DNA from: an uncultured Massilia sp.
Lineage (GTDB): Bacteria; Pseudomonadota; Gammaproteobacteria; Burkholderiales; Burkholderiaceae
Assembly: GCA_946481275.1 (NCBI GenBank)
Contig: CAMLMV010000014.1
Span: 1-64,000 of the forward strand
DNA: 64,000 nucleotides
Direction: 5' to 3'
Below the pieces are notes generated by a model. The model did no database searches. It worked only from the letters and a program-made list of their open reading frames with translations, and was not told the DNA's origin. Made by a program: the position numbers and the translations under genes. Numbering within the stretch: position 1 is the stretch's first letter; every line of letters starts with the position of its first letter. This document shows, in pieces, positions 43,764 to 53,251 of the stretch.

Positions 43764-45660
43764 GGTCGGATTGCGGCGAGGCGGCGCCCGGTGCCCGGCA
43801 GCAGTTCCACCTGCACGGCGGCGCCGGGTTTGACGTCTTTCGGCGGCGCGTCGAATTCGAGCTGCACGTCGCGCACGATGGCCGCCTGCGATGCGGATTT
43901 GCTGTGGAAGGCGCGTCCCAGGCTGGTCACGTGCGCGGCCAGCGTCTGCCGCGTGCCGGCCACGGTCACGCGCGCCGCCTGGCCCACCTGCACGCCCGCC
44001 GCCTGCGCTTCCGGCACCTGGGCGTTGACGGCCAGCTGGTCGGGATCGGCCAGGGTCGCGACCGAGAGGCCCATCCAGACCTGGCTGCCGATGGTGAACT
44101 TGTCGCCGTTGAAGCCGATGCGGTGCAGGACCAGCCCGCGCCGCGGCGCCAGGACGGTCAACGCCGCCTGTCCCTTGACCAGGGTGGCGATCTGCGCCCG
44201 CAACTGCGCCACGTCGGACTGCAGGCCGGCGCGTTCGGCCTGGCGCGCCCGCCGTTGCGCCTCGTACTGCGCCTGCATCAGCTTCACCAGCTGCGCCTTT
44301 TCGGTCCGGTCGATCACGAGCTTGTCGTAGTCGACGCGGCGGATGAGTTCCTTCGGCATGGTCGCCTTGCGCGCGGCCTTGTCGGCATTGCTCTGCGCCT
44401 CGGCCTGCGCCAGTACGCCGGCGCGGTCGGCCTCGGCCTGGTCCAGCTGCAGTTTTTCCAGTGCCCGTTCACGCTCCTTCAGCGTGCCTTGCAGCGTGAT
44501 CAGGCGGTTCATCACCTCGGTGGATTCGAACACGGCGATGGGCTGTCCGGCCTGCACCATCGTGCCTTCCGGTGCGAGGAACGCGAGCTTGTATTGCCAG
44601 ATGTACGGGATGGTCGGCGGCGACACGGGCATGGTGCGGCGCGACGCGATCTCGCCTTCGACCGCCGGCACGGCGGGGGCCACGGCCCTGGCCTGCCGGA
44701 TGTTGGCCGCGGCCGCGCCGGGTGCCAGCGGTTCGACCAGCACGCTCATCCCGCCGACGAGCGGCAGCCCGTGATCGTCGGGCAGGGCGATCCGGGCCCG
44801 GAAATAGCGGCCCAGCCCCCAGCGGGGCTTCGCTTCCGGCGCGCTCGTGATGCCGGCGAGCTTGCCGGTCACGACGACGCCCGGCAGCGCGTCGAAGCGC
44901 AGGCTGACGGCCTGGCCGTCGCGCAGGTGGGGACGGTCGGCCTCCAGCACCCAGGCCGTGACGACCATGTGGCCGTCGCCCAGCACCGTGCCGGCGGCGT
45001 TGCCCGGCCAGGCCGTCGACCCTTCGTCGATCCGCTCGCCGTTGAACGGGCTGTAGCCGTGGACGACGACGCCGTCGCGCGCGGCGCGCACTTCGGATTG
45101 CGCCAGCTGGGCGAGCTGGAACGCTTCGTTGATCTGCAGTTTTTTCACTTCGAGCGCGCCGTCTTCCTTGCGGCGGGCGACGGCCGCGCGGGCGTTCCTG
45201 AGGCTGTCCTGCTTGATCGCGAGGTCGCGCGTGGCGCGGCCCAGCTCCGCCTGGTGGCGGTCGTAATCCAGCGCCGTGATCTGCTGCTTCGGCAGCGCCG
45301 CGTCGACCTTCGCCTTGGCAAGCAGCGCCTGGGCGTTGACGAGCGCCTTTTCCGCCTCGATGGCCGCGACTTCGAGGGTGGCCGTCTCGCTGTCCGTCTT
45401 CGCGCGGGCACGCTCCCGATCGAGCCGGAGCTGGTCGACATTGGTGGCGCCGGGGGACTCGATCCGCAGGACCACGTCGCCTTTCCTGACCTGCGTGCCT
45501 TCGGCGAGGAAGTTGCGCAGCACGACCGGCGACGCTTTCGACGGCGGCACGAAGATCGTCTGCGAATCCAGCGCTTCCACTTCGCCGGTGATCAGGACGG
45601 GGCGCGTGTCCGCGGCGGTGGCGCCGACCGCGACGAGGGCCAGCAGCGGGAACAGGCGCT

Positions 45661-45664
<4 letters not shown>
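43760..45664 (-). CDS. Double-length tandem periplasmic adaptor protein
   Basis: 634 residues, about twice the usual adaptor size. Signal peptide about 1-18. Two adaptor modules can be seen. Module 1 (about 20-325) has lipoyl half ASPVVLRNFLAEGTQVRKGD, a coiled coil (about 80-190), then VRAARDGVVVHG. Module 2 (about 340-634) has LAFLAPEGTMVQAGQPIAVF, a coiled coil (about 385-490), then ALTVLAPRRGLVLHRIG. Each ends in a barrel segment with a GxxARVTVAG-like or GMSVLVEPL strand. It sits between the ATPase and the lipoprotein adaptor genes, overlapping both by 4 nt. It could span more of the periplasm or replace two subunits in a hexamer. Confidence 0.82.
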
Positions 45665-46329
<665 letters not shown>

Positions 46330-46390
46330 GTCGAAAAGTATTTCTTACGACACAACACTTTGTCAATTGTCAAAACCGTCAACCGGTAGA

Positions 46391-47803
46391 TTATTTTGTG
46401 ATGGCAGCAAGCTCCGCCAGCCGGCGGCAATCGGCCACGAGCCGGCGCCCGTCGACGTTGGTCACGCCGAGCAGCAGGCCGCGCGTGGCGGGCATATGCA
46501 CATACCACGGCGACAGCGGCACGGGCGCAAGGCCGGCCTGCAGGGCGCGCTCGGCCACGTCGACGTCGGACGCGTCCGTGCGCAGCCGCGTGACGACGGC
46601 CATGCCGGCCGTCGCCTGCACCTCCAGCACGCCGGCGGCCTCCTTGCTCAGGCAGCGCAGCAGGGCCGCGCGCCGCGCCGCATACAGACGTTTCATGCGG
46701 CGCAGATGGCGCAGGTAGTGGCCCTCCCGCAGGAAGTCCGCGACCGCGCGCTGGATGGCCGCGCCCGGCGCCGGTGCGAGGCACGCGGCGACGTCGCCGA
46801 ACCGGCGCGCCAGTGCGGCCGGCACGACGAGGAAGCCGAGGCGCAGCGCGGGGCTGATCGTCTTGCTGAACGTCCCGATGTGCAGCACGCGCCCGCCCTG
46901 GTCGAGCGACGCGAGCGCCGGGGCCGCGCGGCCTTCCAGCTGCAGCTCGCTGAGATAGTCGTCCTCGACGATCCACGCCCCGTTGGCGCCGGCCCAGTCC
47001 AGCAGGGCGCGGCGGCGCGCGAGCGTCATCGTCATGCCCAGCGGCGCCTGCTGGCCCGGCGTCACGACGGCCAGCCGCGCGTCCGGGGCCATGCGGATGC
47101 CGGCGGCAACCATCAGGCCGTCCGCATCGACGGGGACGGCCGTCACCGCCATGCCCGCGAGCGACAGGGCAGTGCGGGTCAGCGGAAATCCCGGATCCTC
47201 GAACCACGCGCCGCGGCCTTCCAGCGCGAGCGCGCGCACGACGAGCCCCAGCGCGCCCGCGAAGCCCGCCGTGATCAACACCTGGGAGGGGCTGCAGCGG
47301 ATGCCGCGCGCGATGCCGAGATAGGCCGCGACTTCGCGCCGCAGGTCGGGATCGCCGCGCGGATCCGGGTAGCCGACCGGGCTGGCCGCCGTGTGCCGGG
47401 CCGCGCGCACCATCACGCGCGACCACAGTTTATAGGGGAACGCGTCCTGCGCCGGGACGCCCATCTGGAACGGCAGCGGCGTCGCGCCGAAGCTGTGGAA
47501 CAGCTCCGGGATCGGAGACGTGTCCGGCGCGCGGTCGGATGTGACTTGCGTGGCCGGCCGCCCGTTGACGCGGGTGCCGGCCGCGCCAAAGCTCGTCGCG
47601 AGCTGCTCGTCGACGAGGCGTTCGTACGCGATGCGCACGGTCCCCCGCGACACGCCCAGTTGCGCCGCCAGGTCGCGCCACGACGGCAGTTTCGCATCGG
47701 CCGGAATCTGCCCCGATTCGATGCCGGCGCGGATGGCCGCGTAGATCTGCGTGGCGAGCGGGGTCTTCTTGGCCCGGTCGAGGCCGATGGACAGGGTGGT
47801 CAT
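46391..47803 (-). CDS. MocR/PdxR-type regulator (GntR wHTH + PLP aminotransferase fold)
   Basis: 470 residues. GntR winged helix at about 10-75 (QIYAAIRAGIESGQIPADAKLPSWRDLAAQLGVSRGTVRIAYERLVDEQL) fused to a class-I aminotransferase-like domain (about 120-465), with IVEDDYLSEL and the PLP lysine in GTFSKTISPALRLGFLV. Such proteins sense PLP or an amino-acid adduct. It is divergent from the AhpD-like gene at 47901 across 97 bp, which is therefore its likely target. Confidence 0.88.
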   Translation of the reverse strand: MTTLSIGLDRAKKTPLATQIYAAIRAGIESGQIPADAKLPSWRDLAAQLGVSRGTVRIAYERLVDEQLATSFGAAGTRVNGRPATQVTSDRAPDTSPIPELFHSFGATPLPFQMGVPAQDAFPYKLWSRVMVRAARHTAASPVGYPDPRGDPDLRREVAAYLGIARGIRCSPSQVLITAGFAGALGLVVRALALEGRGAWFEDPGFPLTRTALSLAGMAVTAVPVDADGLMVAAGIRMAPDARLAVVTPGQQAPLGMTMTLARRRALLDWAGANGAWIVEDDYLSELQLEGRAAPALASLDQGGRVLHIGTFSKTISPALRLGFLVVPAALARRFGDVAACLAPAPGAAIQRAVADFLREGHYLRHLRRMKRLYAARRAALLRCLSKEAAGVLEVQATAGMAVVTRLRTDASDVDVAERALQAGLAPVPLSPWYVHMPATRGLLLGVTNVDGRRLVADCRRLAELAAITK

Positions 47804-47900
47804 CGGCCGATGGTATATTAAAAATGATCAAACTTGGCACTGTTTTTTGGCCACCAGCCGGCGCATCATGTCGTCTTTCGGTTCAACCAGGAGAATGAAA

Positions 47901-48359
47901 ATGACGCAACGCATGGATTACAACGCGGCCACCCCGGCCGGCATGAAGGCACTCGGCGGCGTGTACGGCCACATCATGGGCAGCGGCCTGCCGAAGGTGC
48001 TCGTCGATCTCGTCTACCTGCGCGTGTCGCAGATCAACGGCTGCGCGTACTGCATCGACATGCATTCGCGCGACCTGCTGAAGGAAGGCGTCAACGTCGA
48101 GAAACTCGTGCTGGTGCCGGCATGGCGCGAGGCGGGCAGCCTGTTCGACACGACGGAGCGCGCGGCCCTCGCGTGGGCCGAGACGGTGACGAAGGTGGCC
48201 GAGACGGGCGTGCCGGACGCGGAGTATGCCGCCGCCGCGGCCGTGTTCAGCCAGCAGCAACTGGCCGACCTGACCATCGCCATCGGCCTGATGAACGCGT
48301 ACAACCGCATGGCGATCAGCTTCCGCGCGACGCCGGCCGCCGTGACGGCGGCGCGTTGA
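47901..48359 (+). CDS. Carboxymuconolactone decarboxylase/AhpD-like protein
   Basis: 152 residues from the ATG at 47901; CAGGAG (47888-47893) is too near an ATG at 47895. The CMD domain has C48-x-x-C51 and H55 (NGCAYCIDMHSRDL), the alkylhydroperoxidase AhpD redox motif. It probably reduces peroxides or related electrophiles using the thiol pair. It is divergent from the MocR regulator, a common pairing for this family. The true reductant and substrate are unknown. Confidence 0.84.
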   Translation: MTQRMDYNAATPAGMKALGGVYGHIMGSGLPKVLVDLVYLRVSQINGCAYCIDMHSRDLLKEGVNVEKLVLVPAWREAGSLFDTTERAALAWAETVTKVAETGVPDAEYAAAAAVFSQQQLADLTIAIGLMNAYNRMAISFRATPAAVTAAR

Positions 48360-48397
48360 GGCGGTGGCGATGAAGCGCCGGATCGCCCGGTGAAGGT

Positions 48398-49564
48398 CTA
48401 CCGCACGGGCGAGTCGTGGTACGAGGATCCGGGCGCCCGCCGCATACCCATGATGCCGTCGCCCATGCGCCGGCCCCAGTCGACCAGATTGCGGCCGGCG
48501 CGCAGCTGCAGGACTTCCCATTCCTTCAGGCGCGTATCGATCGGTCGATCGGATCGTTGCAGGGCCTGGGCGAGCGCCAGCGCATTGGCGGCCGCCTTGG
48601 CCGCGCCGCCGGCTGTGTGCGGGCGCGGGACGAACGCGGCGTCGCCCAGCAGCAGCACGCGGCCGAACACCATGCGCGGCACGGCGAGGTCCAGGATCGC
48701 CTGTACGAACGGTTCCTTCGTTTTCTGCACGAGCGCATTGAACTGCGGCGCGAGCAGCCCGCGGGCGTCGGCACGCAGCATGGCCGCCCGTGCATCCGGC
48801 AGCGCGCCCGGCGGCAGCGAGAACGCGTGCGTGCGGCCGGTGCGGTCGGTCAGCAGCGCGGGCAGGCCATCTTCCCGCACCTTGCGATACCACACCCAGT
48901 TCCAGCGCCGGTGGCCGGGTGCCGTGGCACCGTCTTCGCCGGGCACGAGGTATTCCAGCAGCATCTGTTCGCCTTCGTCGTGCTGGAACGCGAACACGCG
49001 GTCCAGCACCGCCCGGTGCGCTTCATCGAGATCCGGTTCGGGCACCAGGCCGCGCCACGCGACGTAGCCGGAATACGCCGGCGCTACGTCCGGCAGCATC
49101 AGCGAGCGGACCGTCGACCGCGCGCCATCCGCACCGATCAGCAGGTCGCCCGTCTCGACGCGGCCGCTTGCGAACACGGCGCGCACCTGGCCGCCGGCCT
49201 GCTCGATGCGGGTCAATGTCTCGCCCGGGTGGATGCAGTCGTCGGGCAGTGCGCGGCGCATGGTCCCGTGCAGCATGTTCCACGAGGTCTGCGTCTGCGG
49301 CTGATGGTCGCGCCGCACGACATTGCCCGCGCGGTCGAGGTAGATGCGGTCGCGCGACGCCACGCCCAGCGCGCCCACAGGCCGGATGCCCGCGAAGTGG
49401 AAGGCGTGCAGCACGTCCGGCTGCAGCACGATGCCGCCGCCGCGGCTGTCGAGCGCATGGGGCGAGCGCTCGAACACGTCGACTCTCCAGCCGATGGTAC
49501 GCAGCGTGTTCGCCGCCAGCAGCCCGCCGAGCGAACCGCCGATGATCAGGGCGCGCGGGCTCAC
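48398..49564 (-). CDS. FAD-dependent monooxygenase (aromatic hydroxylase-like)
   Basis: 388 residues. The GTG start (49562-49564) overlaps the stop of the upstream MFS gene as GTGA; the same frame stays open much further upstream but that part shadows the MFS gene. FAD motifs: ALIIGGSLGGLLAANTLR with ERSP, DG motif IGADGARSTVRS, and LLLGDAAFVPRPHTAGGAAKAAANALALA. It resembles 2,6-dihydroxypyridine or salicylate-hydroxylase-like flavoprotein monooxygenases. Coupling with an MFS transporter suggests uptake or export of the substrate or product. The substrate is unknown. Confidence 0.82.
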   Translation of the reverse strand: MSPRALIIGGSLGGLLAANTLRTIGWRVDVFERSPHALDSRGGGIVLQPDVLHAFHFAGIRPVGALGVASRDRIYLDRAGNVVRRDHQPQTQTSWNMLHGTMRRALPDDCIHPGETLTRIEQAGGQVRAVFASGRVETGDLLIGADGARSTVRSLMLPDVAPAYSGYVAWRGLVPEPDLDEAHRAVLDRVFAFQHDEGEQMLLEYLVPGEDGATAPGHRRWNWVWYRKVREDGLPALLTDRTGRTHAFSLPPGALPDARAAMLRADARGLLAPQFNALVQKTKEPFVQAILDLAVPRMVFGRVLLLGDAAFVPRPHTAGGAAKAAANALALAQALQRSDRPIDTRLKEWEVLQLRAGRNLVDWGRRMGDGIMGMRRAPGSSYHDSPVR

Positions 49565-50781
49565 GATGCGGTCGCGCCGGTGGTGGCGCCGCGGCCGGCC
49601 AGTTCGCCGAACCAGACGAGCAGCGCGGCGGCCGGGAAGGCCATGCCGGTCAGCAGCGCGGCGTGCCAGCCGTGGTGCGCATAGACCCAGGCGCCGGCCG
49701 CGGAACCCAGCGCGCCGCCGGCGAAGAACAGCGCAAAATAAATGCCGTTCAAACGGCTGCGCACTTCGGCGCCGAGGGCGAAAATGGCGCGCTGGCCCAG
49801 CACGAGGTTGGCGGCGACGGCCATGTCCAGCACGATGGACGCGACCACGAGGATGCCCAGCGCCAGCACGCGGGATTCCGGTTGATACAGCGGCAGCGCG
49901 AAGCCGGCGATGCCGAGGACGAGCGCGGCGGCCGTCGCCATCAGGGTGTGGCCCGCGTCGGCCAGGTGTCCCGCGACCGGCGACGCGACGGCACCGGCCA
50001 TGCCGACGAGGGCGAAGATCGCGATGCCGGTTTGCGACAGGTGGAATTGCGGGCCCTCCAGCATCAGCGGCGTGACGGTCCAGAACAGGCTGAACGAGCC
50101 GAACAGGCCGGCGTGGTAGGCGGCGCGGCGGCGCAGCACGGGCGTCGTCGCCAGCAGGTGCCACAACGATCCGATCAGGCGGCCGTACGACAGGCTGTGG
50201 ACGGGCACCCGCTGCGGCAGCCTGGCGCGCAGGACGAAGGCGAGGACGAACACGGCGACGGCGGCGCCGCCGAACACGACGTGCCAGCTGCCGTGGTCCG
50301 CGACCAGGCTCGCGGCCGGGCGGGCCAGCATGATCCCCAGCAGCAGGCCGCTGACGACCTTGCCGACGGCCTGGCCGCGCGTCGCTTCGTGCGACAGGTG
50401 CGCGGCGAACGGCACGAGGATCTGCGCCGCGACGGAGCCGAGGCCGATGCCCAGCGACGCGACGAGGAACATCCACGCGTTCGTGCTGAACGCGGCGGCG
50501 GCCAGCGCGGCGGCCGTGGCGAGGAGGGCGGTGAACACGAGCTTGCGGTTCTCGAGCAGGTCGCCCAGCGGCACGATGAACAGCAGGCCGAGGGCGTAGC
50601 CGACCTGCGTCAAGGTGACGATCAGGCCGGCCGCTTGCGGCGACAGGCCGGTCGCGGCGCTGATCGGGCCGACCAGCGTCTGGGCGTAATAGAGGTTGGC
50701 GACGATCAGGCCGGCGGACGTCGCCAGCAGCCGGACCATGCCGGGGGCGATGTCGGGTGCGTGTCTGGCAGGGGTGTGCAT
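49561..50781 (-). CDS. MFS transporter (DHA1-like)
   Basis: 406 residues, about 12 hydrophobic segments. TM1 region LLATSAGLIVANLYYAQTLVGPIS, loop VPLGDLLENRKLVF and GSVAAQILVPFAAHLS fit the YgaY/YfcJ-like DHA1 branch. Its stop overlaps the monooxygenase start (GTGA), so both are made together. GGAGTTTTC precedes the ATG. Substrate unknown. Confidence 0.82.
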   Translation of the reverse strand: MHTPARHAPDIAPGMVRLLATSAGLIVANLYYAQTLVGPISAATGLSPQAAGLIVTLTQVGYALGLLFIVPLGDLLENRKLVFTALLATAAALAAAAFSTNAWMFLVASLGIGLGSVAAQILVPFAAHLSHEATRGQAVGKVVSGLLLGIMLARPAASLVADHGSWHVVFGGAAVAVFVLAFVLRARLPQRVPVHSLSYGRLIGSLWHLLATTPVLRRRAAYHAGLFGSFSLFWTVTPLMLEGPQFHLSQTGIAIFALVGMAGAVASPVAGHLADAGHTLMATAAALVLGIAGFALPLYQPESRVLALGILVVASIVLDMAVAANLVLGQRAIFALGAEVRSRLNGIYFALFFAGGALGSAAGAWVYAHHGWHAALLTGMAFPAAALLVWFGELAGRGATTGATAS

Positions 50782-50845
50782 GAAAACTCCTTGTGATGGT
50801 GACGGAATCTACGCCCGTGTGAAAACGGGCGCGACTTCCTTTCGG

Positions 50846-51943
50846 TCAGGCGGCGAGCGGCTCGTAGTCGAGATAGCCATGGACGCCGCCGCCGTAGAAC
50901 GTGAACGGATCGGGCGTGTTGTACGGGCCGCCGCGGCGGATGCGGTCGACGAGGTCGGGGTTGGCGATGAAGCTGCGGCCGAACGATGCCAGGTCGGCCA
51001 TGCCGGATGCGATCAGCGCGTCGGCCGCGGCGGGATCGAGGCCGCCGTTGGCGATGATGGCGCCGCCGAAGTTGGGACGCAGCACGGCGAGGATGCGGTC
51101 CATGTCCGGCGCGCCGGCCCACGCGTTCGAATCGGCTGCGTGGAGGTAGGCGATGCCGGCCTCGCCCAGCATCCGGGCGACGTAGGCATACGTCTCTTCC
51201 GTGGCCGGGTCGGTGGCATTGTTATAAGCGGCGAACGGCGACAGGCGCACGCCGATGCGGCCGGCCGGCACTTCGTCCAGCACGGCGCGCAGGACCAGTT
51301 CGAGGAAGCGCGCGCGATTGGCGGGGGAGCCGCCGAACGCATCGTCACGCCGGTTCGTGTGCGGCGACAGGAACTGGTGCGGCAGATAGCCGTTGGCGGC
51401 GTGGAGTTCGACGCCGTCGATCCCGGCGCGCATCGCATTGCGGGCGGCGACGCGGAATGCCTCGACGGCCGCGTGAATGTCCTGCACGGTCATGGCGCGT
51501 GCGGGAGAGGCCGCGATGCGCGTATAAAAGCCGTTTTCCAGCGCGGCGTACGGCTGCAGCAGGTGCAGGTCGTCGTTGACGGCGGACGGCGCCAGCGGGG
51601 CACGGCCGTCCAGCAGTGCGTAGGAGCTCACCCGGCCGCTGTGCCACAGCTGCGCGAACAGGCGGCCGCCGGCCGCGTGCACGGCGTCCATCACGCGGCG
51701 CCAGCCGGCGACCTGCGCGTCGTTGTGGAGACCCGGCGCCAGTTCGAACGCGGCGGAGTGTTGCGACACGTTGGTCGCTTCGCCGACGATCAGGCCCGCC
51801 GCAGCGCGCTGTGCATAATACGCGGCGTTGGCGGCGGTGGGGACACCGTCGGTGCCCGAGCGGGCGCGCGTGACGGGCGCCATCGCGACGCGGTTCGGCA
51901 GGGTCAGGTCGCCGAGACGGGTGGGTGAAAGAACGTTTGCCAT
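50846..51943 (-). CDS. Old Yellow Enzyme family NADH:flavin oxidoreductase (NemA-like)
   Basis: 365 residues from the ATG at 51943 (GGAGT upstream); a longer frame upstream lacks a ribosome site. FMN TIM barrel: LTLPNRVAMAPVTRARSG, LFAQLWHSGRVSS, GVELHAANGYLPHQFLSPHTNRRDD (holding the HxxN pair) and ANGGLD. Family members reduce activated alkenes, N-ethylmaleimide or nitro compounds with NAD(P)H. It lies 64 bases ahead of the MFS/monooxygenase pair on the same strand and may share a transcript, suggesting an electrophile or aromatic detoxification unit. Confidence 0.87.
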   Translation of the reverse strand: MANVLSPTRLGDLTLPNRVAMAPVTRARSGTDGVPTAANAAYYAQRAAAGLIVGEATNVSQHSAAFELAPGLHNDAQVAGWRRVMDAVHAAGGRLFAQLWHSGRVSSYALLDGRAPLAPSAVNDDLHLLQPYAALENGFYTRIAASPARAMTVQDIHAAVEAFRVAARNAMRAGIDGVELHAANGYLPHQFLSPHTNRRDDAFGGSPANRARFLELVLRAVLDEVPAGRIGVRLSPFAAYNNATDPATEETYAYVARMLGEAGIAYLHAADSNAWAGAPDMDRILAVLRPNFGGAIIANGGLDPAAADALIASGMADLASFGRSFIANPDLVDRIRRGGPYNTPDPFTFYGGGVHGYLDYEPLAA

Positions 51944-52067
51944 GCGAGGACTCCGGTGAAAAGATGGTGTCACTGTAGCGGGCGGGCCCGCCTGCGATAA
52001 TCCGGCGGCGGCCGGCAAGACTTTTGCGTGGCGGGCAAAGCCGGTGTTGCCTGTTCAGAATGAATTA

Positions 52068-52086
52068 GGTAACGTTGTCGTTACGG
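52068..52086 (+). promoter_or_regulatory. LacI-type operator half-sites before the first LacI gene
   Basis: GGTAACGTTGTC (52068-52079) is identical to 53219-53230 before the lyase gene. It runs into TGTCGTTACGG (52076-52086), which is identical to 59215-59225 near the second LacI gene. Together GTAAC-6 nt-GTTAC forms an inverted repeat. Autoregulation of the LacI gene is likely. Confidence 0.6.
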
Positions 52087-52090
52087 AGTG

Positions 52091-52114
52091 GGAATCGGAA
52101 TCGGAATCGGAATG
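52091..52114 (+). repeat. Hexanucleotide tandem repeat at the LacI start codon
   Basis: Three copies of GGAATC followed by GGAATG, whose last three bases are the presumed start ATG (52112-52114). The repeat takes the place of the ribosome site. If the GTG at 52088 were used instead it would encode GIGIGIG. Copy-number change would alter ribosome-site spacing without a frameshift. Confidence 0.7.
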
Positions 52115-53128
52115 CAGAAAACAAGTACGTTGACGGAAGTGGCCGCAGAGGCGGGCGTGTCGCTGATCACGGCGTCGCGCGCGCTGCGCGGCGTGGGGCG
52201 GGTCGCGAAGGAGACGCGGGAGCGCGTGCTCGCGGCGGCCGCGAAGCTGGACTATACGCCGGACATGATCGCGCAGAAGATGCGGGGCGGGAACTCGGGC
52301 CTCGTCGGTGTGTTCGTCAACGGCTTCCGCTCGCTCGTGCTGCACGAGCTGCTCAGCGCGATCAACGACGAGGCGCGCCGGCTCGGCTTCGACCTCATCG
52401 TGTTCAACGCCGACCACTTCGACGACGCGCGCCGCGCCGGTACGGCCGAGATGCTGCGCAAGCTGTGCGACGGCCTGCTGCTCCTGCTGCCGGACGCGAA
52501 CGACGGCCTGCTGGACAAGCTGGAACGCACGCACGCCCCGTGCGTGCTGGTGAGCTTCGCGGCGCGCCCGATCGACCTGCCCGTCGTCCTCGGTTCCAAC
52601 CGCCTCGCGGCGAAGAGCGCCGTCGAGCACCTGCTTGGGCTGGGCCACCGCCGCATCGCCTTCATCGCGGGCACGTCGTTCACGGGCCAGAGCGAGGAGC
52701 GCCAGCGCGGCTACGAGGATGCGCTGCGCGCGGCCGGCATCGCGATCGAGCCGGCTTATCTGCGCCAGGGCGATTTCAACGACGCCAGCGGCTTCACGGA
52801 GACGCGGGCGCTGCTCAAGCTGCCCGAACCGCCCACCGCGATCTTCGCCGCCAACGACGCGATGGCGTTCGGCGCCATGGACGCGATTTCGGATGCCGGC
52901 CTCAAGGTGCCGGACGACCTCTCCGTCGTCGGCTTCGACGACGTGATCCGGGCGGCCGTCGTCTTCCCCAAACTGACGACCGTGCGCCAGCCGCTGAACG
53001 AGATCGCCGTGCGCGCGGTGGGGGAGCTGGTCGGCGCCATCCGCAACGGCCGGGCCGAGGGCTTCCGCATCGAGCTGCCGGCACGCCTCGTCATCCGCGA
53101 TTCCACCGGGCCCGCGCCGAAGGGTTGA
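52112..53128 (+). CDS. LacI-family regulator of the polysaccharide locus, paralog 1
   Basis: 338 residues from the ATG at 52112. LacI helix-turn-helix LTEVAAEAGVSLITASRALRG and YTPDMIAQKMRG hinge, then a periplasmic-binding-like effector domain with [20 protein letters not shown] and LSVVGFDD. It is clearly paralogous to the protein encoded at 58061-59140 (shared RLCDGL-type, GLGHRRIAFIAG, PKLTT and RDSTGPAP stretches). It lies directly before the lyase/GH105 operon, whose leader carries GGTAACGTTGTC. It probably represses these genes until an oligosaccharide binds. Confidence 0.86.
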   Translation: MQKTSTLTEVAAEAGVSLITASRALRGVGRVAKETRERVLAAAAKLDYTPDMIAQKMRGGNSGLVGVFVNGFRSLVLHELLSAINDEARRLGFDLIVFNADHFDDARRAGTAEMLRKLCDGLLLLLPDANDGLLDKLERTHAPCVLVSFAARPIDLPVVLGSNRLAAKSAVEHLLGLGHRRIAFIAGTSFTGQSEERQRGYEDALRAAGIAIEPAYLRQGDFNDASGFTETRALLKLPEPPTAIFAANDAMAFGAMDAISDAGLKVPDDLSVVGFDDVIRAAVVFPKLTTVRQPLNEIAVRAVGELVGAIRNGRAEGFRIELPARLVIRDSTGPAPKG

Positions 53129-53218
53129 CGGCCCCGATGGCATCGTTACCACCAAATCCCGCTCTCTGAATCGACCACCGGGTTGAGCGAAAGCCTATTG
53201 TCTTTTGCGAACGTGAGT

Positions 53219-53230
53219 GGTAACGTTGTC
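53219..53230 (+). promoter_or_regulatory. LacI-type operator before the lyase/GH105 operon
   Basis: GGTAACGTTGTC, identical over 12 bases to the site before the first LacI gene, in the sequence TGGTAACGTTGTCA whose outer bases are partly palindromic. It lies 22 bases before the lyase ATG at 53252, a good position for repression. Confidence 0.6.
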
Positions 53231-53251
53231 ACAACTCATCAGGGAGACGAC

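Noticed and set aside
48398..50476. 692-codon reading of the monooxygenase frame as an MFS fusion
   Set aside because: The extra part is a frame-shifted shadow of the MFS gene. The real start is the GTG at 49564, overlapping the MFS stop.
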